A stretch of 64,000 bases of DNA, from positions 45,523,342 through 45,587,341 of the forward strand of contig OX104124.1 in NCBI GenBank assembly GCA_944474755.1, written 5' to 3'. The translations under genes were made by a program, and so were the position numbers. The notes beneath the pieces are model-generated. The model saw nothing but the letters and a program-made list of their open reading frames with translations, was not told where the DNA came from and did not search any database. Origin of the DNA: Limnoperna fortunei (Eukaryota > Mollusca > Bivalvia > Mytilida > Modiolidae). Positions 33,101 to 44,588 of this stretch are shown one piece after another (position 1 is the stretch's first letter; every line of letters starts with the position of its first letter).

Positions 33101-36046
33101 ATTAATTTAACTGCTATAAAATAATCTTTTTTTAAATATGACCGCCAATATTGAATAAAACATTACAGTAGATACAACTTACTGGTTTGGTGCAAGCCGT
33201 ATTTCACAAAAGACACAATGTTAACAGTTTGATGTAAGACGTGTTTCACATGAGATATAACGTAAACGGTTTGGTGTATGCCGTATTCACCAATTGAAAC
33301 TACACTTAACAGGAATTTGTATTAGACAATCCTTATAATGTCTATGCTGGAAACATATTCGAATATATAGCAATAAGCTTACAGGAAAATGTTTTAAAAA
33401 AACTTCAAAGCAGATAGGTGTTCATTGCAAAGGCATTTAAAGTTTTATCTAAATTTTCGATCGTGACTTGTAAATGGTTTTTCAAATTATGTCGTGACGG
33501 TCATGGAAGATAAGCCTGTTCGTTGTCTTGCTGTGTCACTGCGTTTATAACAAAACTATTTATTTTGCTATTAAACCGCCAAACTTAATCACTTGTCTGA
33601 CTAACTAATTTCGTACTAAAGTTACTTTTTCATTATGGACCGTCATCAAATGGACGTATTTGTGAAAGGTCTAAAGCTGTTCAAAATTGCGTTTCGTATA
33701 TTTGAAGAGCTCTTTAAAATATTTGATAGCGTCATAATTCAAATTAAGCAATTTAATTACCTATTGGAATAATTGTCTCCATTTCTAACCAATGGAACGG
33801 TCTTATTTCTAGGCTATTTTTTCGACTGCCTTAAAATCCACCATTTTTAACCATATAAGTTGTTATTAAGATTTCTTGAACTTAAATATTTCGATCGATC
33901 ATTTCCTTTGTCAATACAAAATGTATGTGCGTCATTTATTAATTGTTTAATGGTTTGTTTCACGTCAAATAAGAAGTTTTGTTGGCTTTAACTCCCTTCT
34001 TGCTGACTTGTTCCTCTATACTTGTGTGAATATAACATAAAAAGCTACCCCAATGAAATGAAATTAAAGACACCGCGGACACAACTAGGTCTGCCTTCTA
34101 CCATCAGCTAATCTAGAAATTTATAAAGAAAGTCGGATGAGAACCAAAATTTACGGCAAAAGAGATGATTTTAAATTTCCTTTTTTGAATTTTTATGTTT
34201 ATGTGGCAACATTCCAGAAGCACTGCATATGTAATATACATCTCCCAATTGAACAAGAGACTGTTTTTCTTATCAAGATTTCCTATATGTAGTTTAACCG
34301 ATAAAATGTTTCTTATTTATACATGTGTCTTTATTCGTATAATAGATCTAAAGTCAAGATTTTCTAGATGTAGGTTAAATTAAAAAATGTCTCTTAATTC
34401 ATAATGTTGTCTTTTATTTGTATTATGGATATAATTTCAACATATTTAACTGTTTCTTATTCTTTTGTTTTCCTCGCATTATATATTTTGTTTCGCAAAA
34501 TGGCGTAACGACATTTTGTACCATTAGTGTACAGAACATTACGCTTTTGCATTTAACACTGGCAGACCGAACCCTTTTCCTTGACGGAGTAATTTTCTCT
34601 TTTACAAAAAGCGTGTGTGTATAAACTTTAAAACAACAAAAGATATTGCAATGAAAGTTGTTCTAGCATGGTCAGTAATCGATCGCGAAAGTTAAATATT
34701 ACACAAAGGAGTTTGATGACCCCTTATATGAGCTATTTCTCCTTTTTTATTGTAAGTAGATTAATAAAACAAAATACAAAACTGAAGCTATGACCACAGT
34801 TGTAATAGTTATCTGCCCTTGATCGAATGGCATTTACTGTACGTGGCAATATCTCAGTAACTTTAACAGATATTTGAATAGGTCATCAATGAGCTCGACC
34901 CTGTATGAGGACACAAAGTCAAAGCCCAAGGTCATCTAATTTTTATCTTATATTTTGTTGTTTGAAAATCTTCTCCTCAACCATTAATGATTCAGAAACT
35001 GTAAACCACGATTAACTGTAGATCCTTTAAAGGTTTTTAGGTGTCATATATTTTGAATGACCTTTTATTTGAATTATATCCTCTGGATCAATGAAATTAA
35101 TTGCAAACTACCACATCTGAATAACTAAAAAAATATATATTGACATAGGATCTTCACTGTTGTTTATATTGGACCTTCAGCTTGTTCAAAGTCACAAAGT
35201 TAGAGGTCAAGATCAAATTTAAAAATTAAAAAAACAAAATTTTTAATTTTTATCTAAATGAAATGGTTCATCCTAATAAAAAAATAATAAATAGTTTGAT
35301 TCATTATATATGCAGAGATCAGGTCAGTGGTCAATGCTATTTGTCTTAAACGTCCTATTTGATCGCCTTTTGTATATCAAAAAATATTGGAGTGTTTTTC
35401 TTTTATTCATTGATATTATGAAATAGATTTAATGTAAATATAAAGAATTTTAAGGTCTATGTTATATTGTTCCCCAATTTGACGTTTTCGTATTAATACT
35501 GATATCCATAAAGATTTTTCATCAAATGTTCTAATTTCTAAAAACAAATTGATTCAAGTTAAAATTTCAAGGTTATTGAATATTCGTTCTGCAGTACGAT
35601 TTATATATTTGTAGTTTGACATATAAAGTAACAATCGGCATTCTTTTTATTCGCGTATAGACAAGTACTTTAAAGTATTTATGTACCAACCTCCGCTGTG
35701 CATTCCAGTAGGGTGAAGCGTTGTCACATCACCATGGCAATTATAATCTATGAATACGGATAACAGCTTAGATATGTTAATATTTGTAAGAAAAAATAAT
35801 ATCATATAAAAGATTCTATCATATGTCATAGAAAATTACAAACGAAATAAAGAGTTTCAATTTATTTGTAAAATAATTTAAAAAATGCAGAAACAGTACA
35901 CCTATTTATAACAAAGTAAATAAAAAACAAATTGAATGAATAGTTTATTTAATAATCAAAGGGAAACCAAAAAAAAAACCAAATCAAAACTTACTTTGGG
36001 CTTCAGCTGTATATAGCACGAATGAGAACAGAAGTAAAGCAATCAT
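30041..36046 (-). CDS. LysG: Goose-type (g-type) lysozyme, complete six-exon gene, 204 aa
   Basis: Exons on the minus strand are 36046-35995, 35747-35691, 32837-32748, 31697-31585, 30738-30573 and 30177-30041. They sum to 615 nt and stay in frame. The product is a secreted muramidase (family GH23) that cleaves peptidoglycan between N-acetylmuramic acid and N-acetylglucosamine, a bivalve innate-immunity and digestive enzyme. Residues 1-16 ([16 protein letters not shown]) are a signal peptide. Next come [45 protein letters not shown] with the catalytic Glu at 80; [18 protein letters not shown] with the family's two Asp positions at 95 and 106; then [20 protein letters not shown] and [17 protein letters not shown] near the C terminus. 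Six cysteines (21, 58, 67, 105, 119, 127). Several exon joins rebuild conserved residues (SN-C-VHPAV, LQ-G-GIAAYN). Length is normal for the family. Exon joins were made by hand. Confidence 0.95.
30573..30738 (-). CDS. LysG: LysG exon 5
   Basis: 166 nt after the acceptor CATTTTAG; begins with Cys-Asp ([15 protein letters not shown]), where the Asp is the second conserved active-site acid. It contains [11 protein letters not shown], matching the family's KFPSWTKDQQLK. The donor is the non-canonical-looking G|GTTGGT. Confidence 0.92.
31313..31403 (+). mobile_element. SINE head fragment in LysG intron 4
   Basis: Only the tRNA-like 5' part is left: ccttggtggtcgagttgtta, agg, tagttcgtctactattgatc and gcgggttcgaatctc. 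It lies antisense to the lysozyme gene. Confidence 0.85.
31585..31697 (-). CDS. LysG: LysG exon 4 (catalytic exon)
   Basis: 113 nt between TTTCAG and CAG|GTATGC. Encodes [17 protein letters not shown] (catalytic Glu in SRES) and [14 protein letters not shown] (Asp in WGD). Ends in phase 0. Confidence 0.95.
32477..32750 (+). mobile_element. Full tRNA-derived SINE with perfect 10-bp target duplication that copies a splice donor
   Basis: The SINE is 32487-32740. It has an A box in ccgtggccgagtagttaagg, a B box in ggttcgagtctcact, the centre ccaatcttaatttacaagg, and the tail gatatagctgaaaatttgat, gaaagtggcgtta and A-rich end. Target duplications TACTTACAGT lie at 32477-32486 and 32741-32750. The right copy is the complement of the LysG exon 3 end plus its donor (ACT|GTAAGTA). 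Confidence 0.95.
32748..32837 (-). CDS. LysG: LysG exon 3
   Basis: 90 nt after the acceptor GTTGGTAG; donor T|GTAAGT is a strong consensus. Encodes [16 protein letters not shown] and [14 protein letters not shown]; the split codon makes Cys67. A SINE lies antisense one base from the donor hexamer. Confidence 0.95.
32838..35690 (-). other. LysG intron 2 (2.85 kb)
   Basis: AT-rich. The part at about 34640-34740 (gcaatgaaagttgttctagc, aatcgatcgcgaaag) has a diverged relative at 49775-49880 (acaaaagttgttccgatgtt, atatcgcgaaaag), so it is dispersed repeat. No extra exon seen. Confidence 0.6.
35691..35747 (-). CDS. LysG: LysG exon 2
   Basis: 57 nt between CATAG and G|GTTGGT. Encodes [18 protein letters not shown], matching the N-terminal CYGDV..TTGA block of mature g-type lysozymes. 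The donor repeats the unusual GTTGGT form seen at exon 5. Confidence 0.9.
35995..36046 (-). CDS. LysG: LysG exon 1 (signal peptide)
   Basis: 52 nt from ATG (preceded on the minus strand by AAATCATCACC, a fair initiation context) to the donor A|GTAAG. Encodes the hydrophobic [17 protein letters not shown]; cleavage is likely after Ala16. Confidence 0.9.
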
Positions 36047-36104
36047 GGTGATGATTTTCTGCCTGTCGAATTGAATGGCCGTGTTCACTTTGTCCTATTT
36101 ATAC

Positions 36105-36111
36105 TTTTATA
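36105..36111 (-). promoter_or_regulatory. TATA box of LysG
   Basis: On the minus strand CCCTATAAAAGTATAAATAG lies about 60 bases before the start codon. This allows a transcription start near 36078 and a 5' leader of roughly 30 bases. Confidence 0.75.
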
Positions 36112-36255
36112 GGGACTTAAACGTTGATAAACGTGAGTATGTCATGTCATGTAAGTACATGACGATTACAGGATATATGTATTTCTTATCAGATCGCATT
36201 ATCTTAAAGACTCGTACCATAAGTTTCCTGATTGTATGGGATGCGGCATTATTTT

Positions 36256-36260
<5 letters not shown>

Positions 36261-36297
<37 letters not shown>
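36261..36297. repeat. (AT)n microsatellite in the LysG upstream region
   Basis: 37 bp of alternating TA, about 150 bp upstream of the lysozyme TATA box. Likely length-polymorphic. Confidence 0.95.
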
Positions 36298-36299
<2 letters not shown>

Positions 36300-37516
36300 C
36301 GATACAGCATCAATAAAAATATATTATATACGTCTCACGAGAAAAGGTACAAAAACTCATTTTTTACCGAAATTCAGATTTTTACATTATATTATAGCTT
36401 AAGTCCTGCTGATTTATATACGCTTTTCTGTTTGTTGGTATCTTTATCAATAAGGAAAATATTCACATTTGAAAAAGGGCAGATAAATGCAAAAACGTCA
36501 AAAAATAACGTTTGACGTCGGAAAGTTATTTATTAACTGTTTTAATTTTTCACACTTTCCACTTACATCATCTTTTGGACCAGCTATTTTGATTTGTGGA
36601 CAACATTTTTTTCAAATATCTCTTAAAAAGGATACACCTAAAACTATTTGTAAAATTTAATTTAAAATAGTTTCGGACGAAGAGAGAAATATCGGAGGTC
36701 TTCATCGCGTCCTCGTGGAGCCGCAGGTTGGGGTAGTCATTTGCATAGTCTATAAAAAAATTGTTTTGGTGTAAGACTGGTGTAAGACTGGCATTTCCAT
36801 GTTCACGATGAACAGCACCATTTTCATCCATAGGCATTTTTATATTTCGAAAATACTTTTCAACAATGTCCAAACAAAGTTTAAAACATTTACTGCATAC
36901 TGAACACCTTTTAAAAGTAAATGAGCACTTTGTCCTCTACTCCGAGAATCCTCTGCCGTCCAACGCTTTTTGGAGTGGGTCGGCACAAGATTCTCGGACT
37001 ACTTCTCCTCTTTCTTTTACTTTCCGTTTTTTTCAAAATATTTATTATTTACGTACGATAAGGATTCCATAAAATACTTGTCTCGATCCAATTTGGTCAT
37101 TTCCCGAACTCGATGATGGAGGTAACGCGGACTGAGAACCCGTGACTTGGGAGGTTGCAAAGTTTTATAAACAGCGTAAATAAGTAAACAATTTCACTGA
37201 AATGCAACTCATTGAAATGATGTACTCCAAGTAATTTGACTTCATTTCATAATCAATGTTTATCACTTCTTACTTTATTTTATTTTATTTTTACTGATTT
37301 ATTAATTGTTTTTTTTTGGCGGGGGTGGGGGGGGGAATGATAAACAAAATTTTGGATTACATGGCAAAACAAACAAGAATATTTAAAAATCAGATAGTTT
37401 AGGTGTTGTCAATAAATGCCCAAGTCAATTATAATTAGTATTGTGTGTGCGTGTGTGTCGTTTCGTTGTGGCAAAAATATGGATCTATTATAGGAATTGA
37501 TGTCATAATATAATTG
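36298..37516. other. LysG upstream region, unassigned
   Basis: Open frames here are short. The 101-codon frame on the minus strand at 36568-36873 has no recognised similarity and no flanking splice context that I can support. Confidence 0.4.
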
Positions 37517-37750
37517 TAGTTACAATGATGTAGCTCCTTTTTAATTTTTTTTCTTTATGAACGGAAAAAATGATGGAAGGAAAACTGCCAATCCTTGTCA
37601 ATTAAGACTGGAGTCGAGTACACCCTGCCCGCAGTGAGAATCGAACCGCAATCTCAGTGTTGACGGACTAAGTGATCAATAGTAGACGAACTACCTTTAC
37701 CACTCGGCCACCGATGCCCCGAAAAAAAAGGAGCTACAGTATTGTAGCTA
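37517..37750. mobile_element. MITE ends (TAGCTACAATAATGTAGCTCC family) with a SINE inserted between them
   Basis: Left tagttacaatgatgtagctc and right gagctacagtattgtagcta match the inverted ends of the 9214-9814 MITE. Most of the interior is missing and replaced by a minus-strand SINE. Confidence 0.75.
37576..37722 (-). mobile_element. tRNA-derived SINE, minus orientation, tail truncated
   Basis: Contains ccaatccttgtcaattaaga, accctgcccgcagtgag, aatcgaaccgcaatctcagt and the head complement cactcggccaccgatgcccc. Confidence 0.85.
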
Positions 37751-38157
37751 ATTAATAATCTTTGAAGAATAAATGCCCGCGAGTACGTAGAACACCCACA
37801 ATAATGTTGGCGGTGAAAATTTCCAATTGAAAGTGAACTCAGCAACAAAAGGTAGACGGTAGTTATTGTTTATTTTTGCGTTAGTCTCCTTCGCTCACGA
37901 CAATTTTTTTTTTTCGTTTTCTGGCCACATTTCGCCCGACATAATAAGGGTTCTTCCTGTGTGTGTGACAAAAATATTTTTCCAAAAGATTGTTAACGCG
38001 TTTAAAGACTTTTTCCCCATTATTCTATAATTGTTTTGTTAAACTAAAGGTCATAAACTGCAAATAGCAAATCCGATAATAAAAGAAACAATTCGATCTT
38101 TTATTGATTCGAGATATTTATAGAAATGTTGATCATGAATGGTCACGTGGGGGATTC

Positions 38158-38588
38158 CGAAAATAGTAGTCTCGATCATCCAGACGCTTAATTACATTTG
38201 TGCGTCTGGATTCATTTCTATATTGAACTCGTTACCATTACGCCCAAAACTGGGCGTAATTTTTGATTGGATGATATTTTTATTATCTAAAAAATTACTT
38301 CCGTTCAATATCAAGAAGTGTATAAAAAATTGTGCCAAAGTTTACATTTGAATATTTTTATAAAATATAACTTTATCAATTAATTAAACAAATATTATTG
38401 TTGTGCACAATGAAGAGTGAATCTGAATGTGACGTCATATTATAAGTATGCATGGTTTTCCTGGTTTAAAAATAGGGCCCTAAAAATAGAATCATTGTTT
38501 TGTCTCCACCTATTGGCAGCGAAATTACAACAAGGTGATCCCAGACGGTATTATATATGCGTCTGGGTGATCGAGACTACGAAAATAG
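38158..38588. mobile_element. 413-bp Mutator-like MITE with perfect 9-bp target duplication
   Basis: The element is 38167-38579. Ends are TAGTCTCGATCATCCAGACG and, reverse-complemented, TAGTCTCGATCACCCAGACG (one mismatch), each followed by a second CAGACG-type inverted motif. CGAAAATAG flanks it at 38158-38166 and 38580-38588. No coding capacity. Confidence 0.92.
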
Positions 38589-39024
38589 TACTTTCACTTT
38601 AACTTGAGCACGGGATAGGGCTCCATAGTACAAGGATGATACAATTAACATTCGTGAAATCAATGACAAATTTCAGAAGATTACCAGGCTGGATCTGGAA
38701 ATCATTCATTCTTCAAAGGGGGATTTCCAGTGACTCACGTACTGATTATTGACCTGTGGTAAACTCTTTTATTTGGAATTAAACATAACGCAAGTTTTTT
38801 TTTAAATATTACACAGTATTCAAATATTTTTCCCCCCAAATTTTGTACAGTTTTGAAAACCAATTGTCAAGTTTTTCACGAAGATACCGTCGTTTGCAAA
38901 AACAAACTCGCAACTGAACAACGTTAAAATCATAACGTTCATTCCGATGCCGTTTTCTCGATAACAACGTCACGAAGTTTTTGTACCCTTTCTCATGAGA
39001 CGGCTCATATATATGAGTTTACAA

Positions 39025-39462
39025 GATTATGCAACGATACAAATATAGAGATGTTCTACTATAAAATAAATATATTAATAATTACGACACAATTTTCTAC
39101 CAACCATCCATTGGTAAAAAATTTTGTCGTATTTATTAATATTATACTTTGAAGATTTATTTTTCAATGATTTCTTTGTAAGCATAAACGGTCTATAATA
39201 TCGTATATAGACCGACCGGAGTATATAGACAGGTCCATGGATTTACACATCTGTTCGAAAAACATAAATCACCAAATATGTGATTTGTAATCTCAGTGAA
39301 GATTATTTACGACAAGTAAGCTGCGCTTCGGTCCACATAAATTTTTGGGGCCACCAACCGATCCATATACTGCCATATGACCCGAAATGTCATGAACTGT
39401 TTTTATATATATATATTTATTTTATAGTAGAAACATCTCTATATTTGTATCGTTGCATAATC
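39025..39462. mobile_element. Foldback/MITE with ~50-bp near-perfect inverted ends
   Basis: Left gattatgcaacgatacaaat, atagagatgttctactata and so on are mirrored by tatagtagaaacatctctat and atttgtatcgttgcataatc on the right. The interior has no frame of note. I could not define a target duplication. Confidence 0.85.
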
Positions 39463-40375
39463 CTCTAGAATTATTATGTTAGACTCAGATCGAAGTACGT
39501 CCTCAAAGCGACGGCATATTCCTAGATCTATGGCATACGACCTCATACAATAGAAAATACATGGCCGATTTTGAAGGTACTCAAATCGGTGGCACGTACG
39601 TCATAAAATTCATGGCACGTACATTTTGGTTACTCAAAATCTAACAAGGAAAAAAATGGGTTTAACGAACGACGTAAATGCTATATTAAACTGCAATCAG
39701 TCTGGACAAATGATATTACTGCCTTCTTTTGAAACAAGTATAATGCATATGTTACAACTAGCCCAATATCACCAACGAGTTATTTTGTTATATTCTTTGT
39801 TAATAATTTAGGAAAAAATATTGTGATTTTTATAATTATAGAGATGAAACTATAACTGCATAATTTGTGAAATCTGACTTGGATGTTTTAATACGACACT
39901 AATAGAAGTCTATTTTCTTAATCTTGTTCGACGTTTTCATTGATAATTTGTTTTACCGGTTTAACTTATTGCCTAAGCATAAACGTTTTTCTCAATACGA
40001 ACGACGGAATCATTTTTGGGACTAAAATAGTTTCTTTGTTATTTTTCGAAAACAAAATAAAAGAAAAACGCAACATTCGAATTATTTTTTGTTAATGTAA
40101 AAACGGATGTTTTGACCGTTAAAATGTATTCATTGCAATGACTTTTGAACCAACCATCTTCTACCTGGGATCTTGTCACCTTTGTAATTTCGATAACATT
40201 TTGTTGGAATATTTGAGCAAAGCCAAGTAACAGCGCGTCCCCAGGTATGGGCTGGTTGGTGCTACATGTATGTATAGAAGTTTTAAATTTAGTTGGGTGA
40301 GAAAATTCAAGATCAATGTATTTTATTACTTGTTTACGTTATTTATTTATATTGACACTCGACGTCCACTGTAAG

Positions 40376-40779
40376 TGTCCACGAAACCCTGACAAACTTA
40401 GCTCGGAAATCCCCGGCTAGAAGTCACTATTTTGATTGGTTACATCATACCTTAATGTAGCCAATCAAAAGCTCGCTTTCATTCACAACTTGGTTAGGGA
40501 ATATCCCGATGTCGATTGTAAATAAACCAAACGGACGTGTTGCATAGACGATGTAAAAATCAGTGTTTTTTGTACAGTATTGTTAATAGTTTGTTATTAC
40601 CGCGTTATTTATTAGTTGCGTTACGATTTCTTCCCACTCGAAATGAGTAAGAATGACTACTGCCAAACACTTGCTTCTTTCACGCAATTTCATCAGTTAA
40701 TATTTTGAAGTTTTGACGCCATATGAAAATCTACTAGCTTGGGAGTTTCCTAGCTAAGTTTGTCAGGGTTTCGTGGACA
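40376..40779. mobile_element. Foldback/MITE with TGTCCACGAAACCCTGAC ends
   Basis: Left tgtccacgaaaccctgacaa, acttagct is inverted on the right as agctaagtttgtcagg, gtttcgtggaca. A partial extra copy of the end (tgtggacacggaaaccctga) follows at about 40782-40801. Confidence 0.8.
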
Positions 40780-40801
40780 TATGTGGACACGGAAACCCTG
40801 A

Positions 40802-43800
40802 CTTGTGCGGATGGACACTCAATTACTAAGGCCATTCGTTGATCAGTCTTATTTTGACAAAAACACCGTCAATTGAATTTTCAATCTTTCCGTTTTACAA
40901 TTACAGATAAAGCTAAGATCTTAAAATTATATGCATGGACACAACTTTGCTTTTATATGCATTTAAAAATTAAGAAAAAACAACGAAATACATTATGTAG
41001 ATTTTCACAAATGTTTCATAACAACAAATTTATGAGTGTACGAGCTTGACTTTGGGCAAGGTACTTTTGAATCAAGCGTTAGTGACAAGGGTTGCAAGTT
41101 TAGTATGGAGTTGACATTAGTAAATCACTACACCTAATCAGTATAACAGGACGCCATGTTATAACAGATAAAAGGCTGAAATAGTTGACCAATGCATACA
41201 TTAAGAAAAGACGAATGCAAGGTTAGGATATAAGTCATATTTGTCTGCCATTCGACCTTGCCTATTATAAATAATACTGAAATAGACTAATATAAACTGT
41301 TTAGAGGTTACATAATTCAGGTAAATTTTTTTAGTTGCAATAAGTAGAAAACCTATATTTCGTTCTATCGTCAAGATATAGCGGATACAATTGGCGTGAA
41401 ACCTAAGGCAAACTAAATATTTAAAAATGCAAACTGTACATTTCAATATTTTGGTGCAATTAAATTTGCATGCTGTATACGTATTGCACTAACAAGTATT
41501 GAGTAAGACAAAACGTGTTGTAGTAAATTTAATAACCTTGTTGTTGCATTATAATAATTGAAATATAAATATCCACATCACAGTAAGAAGAATGATCGAA
41601 CAACTTTGTAGTCATTGCCTGAACGACCACAGGAATTCCAAATTTGAATAGTTTTGTTTTGTGGTATCCATTATATTGTTACTGTTGAAACAGATACTAC
41701 TCTAGAATGTCAAATTAGGTTGACGATGATGTCTAGTTCCAGGTGGCCAATAGATATACGAGACCCGTATAGTCTGTTTGAAGTATCCTTAATAACAACA
41801 TAAAAAGTAATGAAATGTCATAAAAGACACCAAGAGTATAAAATTTACTACTTCAGAGGCACGTTAATCTAACCAATACTAATTACGTGGCGCAAAAATA
41901 AAAATAAATATATATATAGAACAAAACATTGATTTTGATCTTTTGTAAAAAGAACTAGCATATTATTGAGGGGTCTCTAGAAATTATCGTAAGGTATGGA
42001 ATGTTTACCACAATCGAATATATTGGGATATAAAGAGTAGAGGTTTCTTTTCCAAGTAGACCATGGTTATCCAATTATCTATTATTCATGACAATTTTGT
42101 CCTTACGCCACATTATATCATCAAGCCTTCACCTTATTACCAGTATAATTATCTCGCTACACGTGCGGGGTTATTAAGTTAGATGTTTGTCAAATATTAA
42201 TAATAAATCGGCAATATCGTAGTACTAGTCTGATATCTTGGGAAATACATTTTTGTTCAATTTCAAATAACAAATAATGATCGACCCCATTCAATACTTA
42301 CCAGCTTGTCAACAATTAACTTCATTAATAACTGTGCAAATGCAACACAAGTAAACACAAGAAGGTTATGTATGTCTTCAATTGCATTCGGGTCACGAAA
42401 TATCAAAACTTGTTTTATCATAGGAAAAATGGGCAATGGTATAACTTCAGCTACATTTCATTTTTTTATTTTTTATTGCAATTGTAGTTTAATATTAGAT
42501 AGTGGCGTTAAAATTAATATATAAACATATATGACGTAACATGGCTGTCAAATTTTGCATAGTATGGAGCAGGTCAACTTATAGTACTGAAATTAATTAT
42601 AATAAAATTATATTACCAAAAGCCAATTTGTAACGGTTGATTCCAAAAATGAAGTAAAAAATCAGCATGTGCACTTTTCGAAAGATCTCATTATGTGCAC
42701 GAATACTGAAAAGCTGACCATATATGAAAAAACGCTAGTAAAATTGTACACATTGAAAAGTAACTATTGGAGATTTAAAGGAATTGAGAATAATAATGTC
42801 GTATTTTTAACCTTTTTAGTTGCATGCAATGTGTATCTTTGACTGGAAAACTTCTTGTGATGCTTAGAATAACAACAATAGTAATAAAGTGCAAGTCATA
42901 GAAACATCTAAATGCATTTATTCTCGTATTAATTGATTTTTACCGTCGTTTTGAATTTTGTGAACGGTTGTTTGAAACATAATATTATATTCCTTTTAGC
43001 ATTTATTTTAATGCCGTTATGAATTTTGAACAAAACAAGTAATGATATTCTACTGAGGCATCTGTTTGCTTGTGTAGTGTCGTAATTGCACGAGCTGGAG
43101 TAATGCTTTAAACAGCTTCATTTAATTGCAATTTAAAAAATCCGAAACAATCAAACCGTAAATTCTGAACAAGGTGTCATAGCCGGTGGGCCCTGTCGTG
43201 ATACATATATTTCTTAACGGCCTTAAAGTCCTGAAGGCGACTGCTAAAATTTAAAAGTGATGTCTTCAATCATGCCATCATAAACCCTGTTTTAGTAACA
43301 TTCCTGACAGCAAGCACACTATAACAAAAATCTTGAGAACCTAATCTATTGAGAGATGTATGCTCCATAATGAAGGTCTTGTTGGAATGATGCCACACAA
43401 AAATTGAAAATGCACAATAGAAACATCAATGTTATTCCTTTTATCGTAATATTTTGTTCTCAGTCAATTCCTAAGTGTTTGTCAAAGTATGAGGCAGTTC
43501 TATGTGTCTGTGCGGTGTTGTTGCATATTGAATGAACCTTGACTAAGTTTTCCACGTCGATTTCAAACTATAGTAACTTGAAGACTTTTAATGATAATCT
43601 CTCCAATTCTAGAAATTGCGTCAAAAACAAAGCGTTTTGTATCAGCATCTAGAGGATAAGATATAATTCAATTAAAGTGCGTCAAATACAAACTTTGTTC
43701 ACAGTGGAATACAACTTTTTTTTCAACTATATTGCGATTCAGAAATGATATAAGTAAATCATCATTTTGGAAATGACATAAGTCTGTTAATAATGCTAGT

Positions 43801-44429
43801 AAAAACCTTATGAGGTAAGGCAGCTCACTAATCCAAGGCATGATAAGGTAGGTTAAAGATAATTATCTACTCTCGGCTCGCTTTGTTCATAAGATTTCTA
43901 AAAGTACAATCTTTTAACTTATTTTATGACCGGCATACTTATTCTAAGTGCAGTGAAATACGTCAGTATTTACTTTACATTAGCGGTGGAACCATGGAGT
44001 GCCTACTGAATCAAAGCTGGTCATTTTGTTGTATTCTGGTCTCAGATTAGTCATATCGATCGCGTTTTTTTTTGTAATGTTCACATTATTTTCCACTTTC
44101 GTAAGAAGTTCGTCTGCGGATATACTATACGACCCCTACTTCAATAATAGATAGTATAAAATTCAATAACAATATTAAACGTACGCTTGATATTTCGTTT
44201 GCGATTACTGGACTTGTGTTTTCTAATTTCAAATTTCGGCTGACTCACTTTCTTTTTTAGTGGTTTTGGTTTTTGTTGTGTATGTTTGTCAATATCCGCA
44301 TTTGTAATTTTGTCTTGACTTTTGGTGGATGAGAAAATAAGGTACTTAAGGTTTGTATCCGTGTCAATAAATTTGATTTTTTACTTGTTTAAATGGGTCT
44401 ATTTTTTAGTGTGGTAGAAAGACGTATGA
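40802..44429. other. Gene-poor stretch
   Basis: No supported gene. A segment at about 42080-42180 is duplicated, diverged, at 47230-47330. Confidence 0.4.
42080..42180 (+). repeat. Diverged duplicate pair, copy 1 (copy 2 near 47230-47330)
   Basis: Shared landmarks are tattcatgacaat, tgtcctt, a ccttatta/ccttactt block, taatctc-like text and acacgtg followed by gggt, over about 100 bp. I estimate roughly 70 percent match by eye. Unknown nature. Confidence 0.5.
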
Positions 44430-44588
44430 AAAAACGCCGACCTGCTTTCGGAACCTGGCAATGCTGGTGAATTAAGATTGGAGTTGAGCGCACCCTGCCA
44501 CAGGGAGACTCGAACCCACAACCTCAAAGTTGAAAGACCACGTGATCAAAAGTAGTCGTAATACCTTTCTAATCGACCGGCGAGTCCC
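44430..44588 (-). mobile_element. tRNA-derived SINE, minus orientation
   Basis: Carries aacgccgacctgctttcgga, gaattaagattggagttgag, gggagactcgaacccacaac and the head complement accacgtgatcaaaagtagt. Confidence 0.8.

Noticed and set aside
35647..35829. Single 60-codon minus-strand frame as its own gene
   Set aside because: It merely contains LysG exon 2 read through its flanking introns.
42308..42340. 30-nt minus-strand microexon between TTTGCACAG and GTAAGT
   Set aside because: Both splice signals look good, but there is no protein similarity and no neighbouring exon of matching phase. Probably chance in AT-rich DNA.
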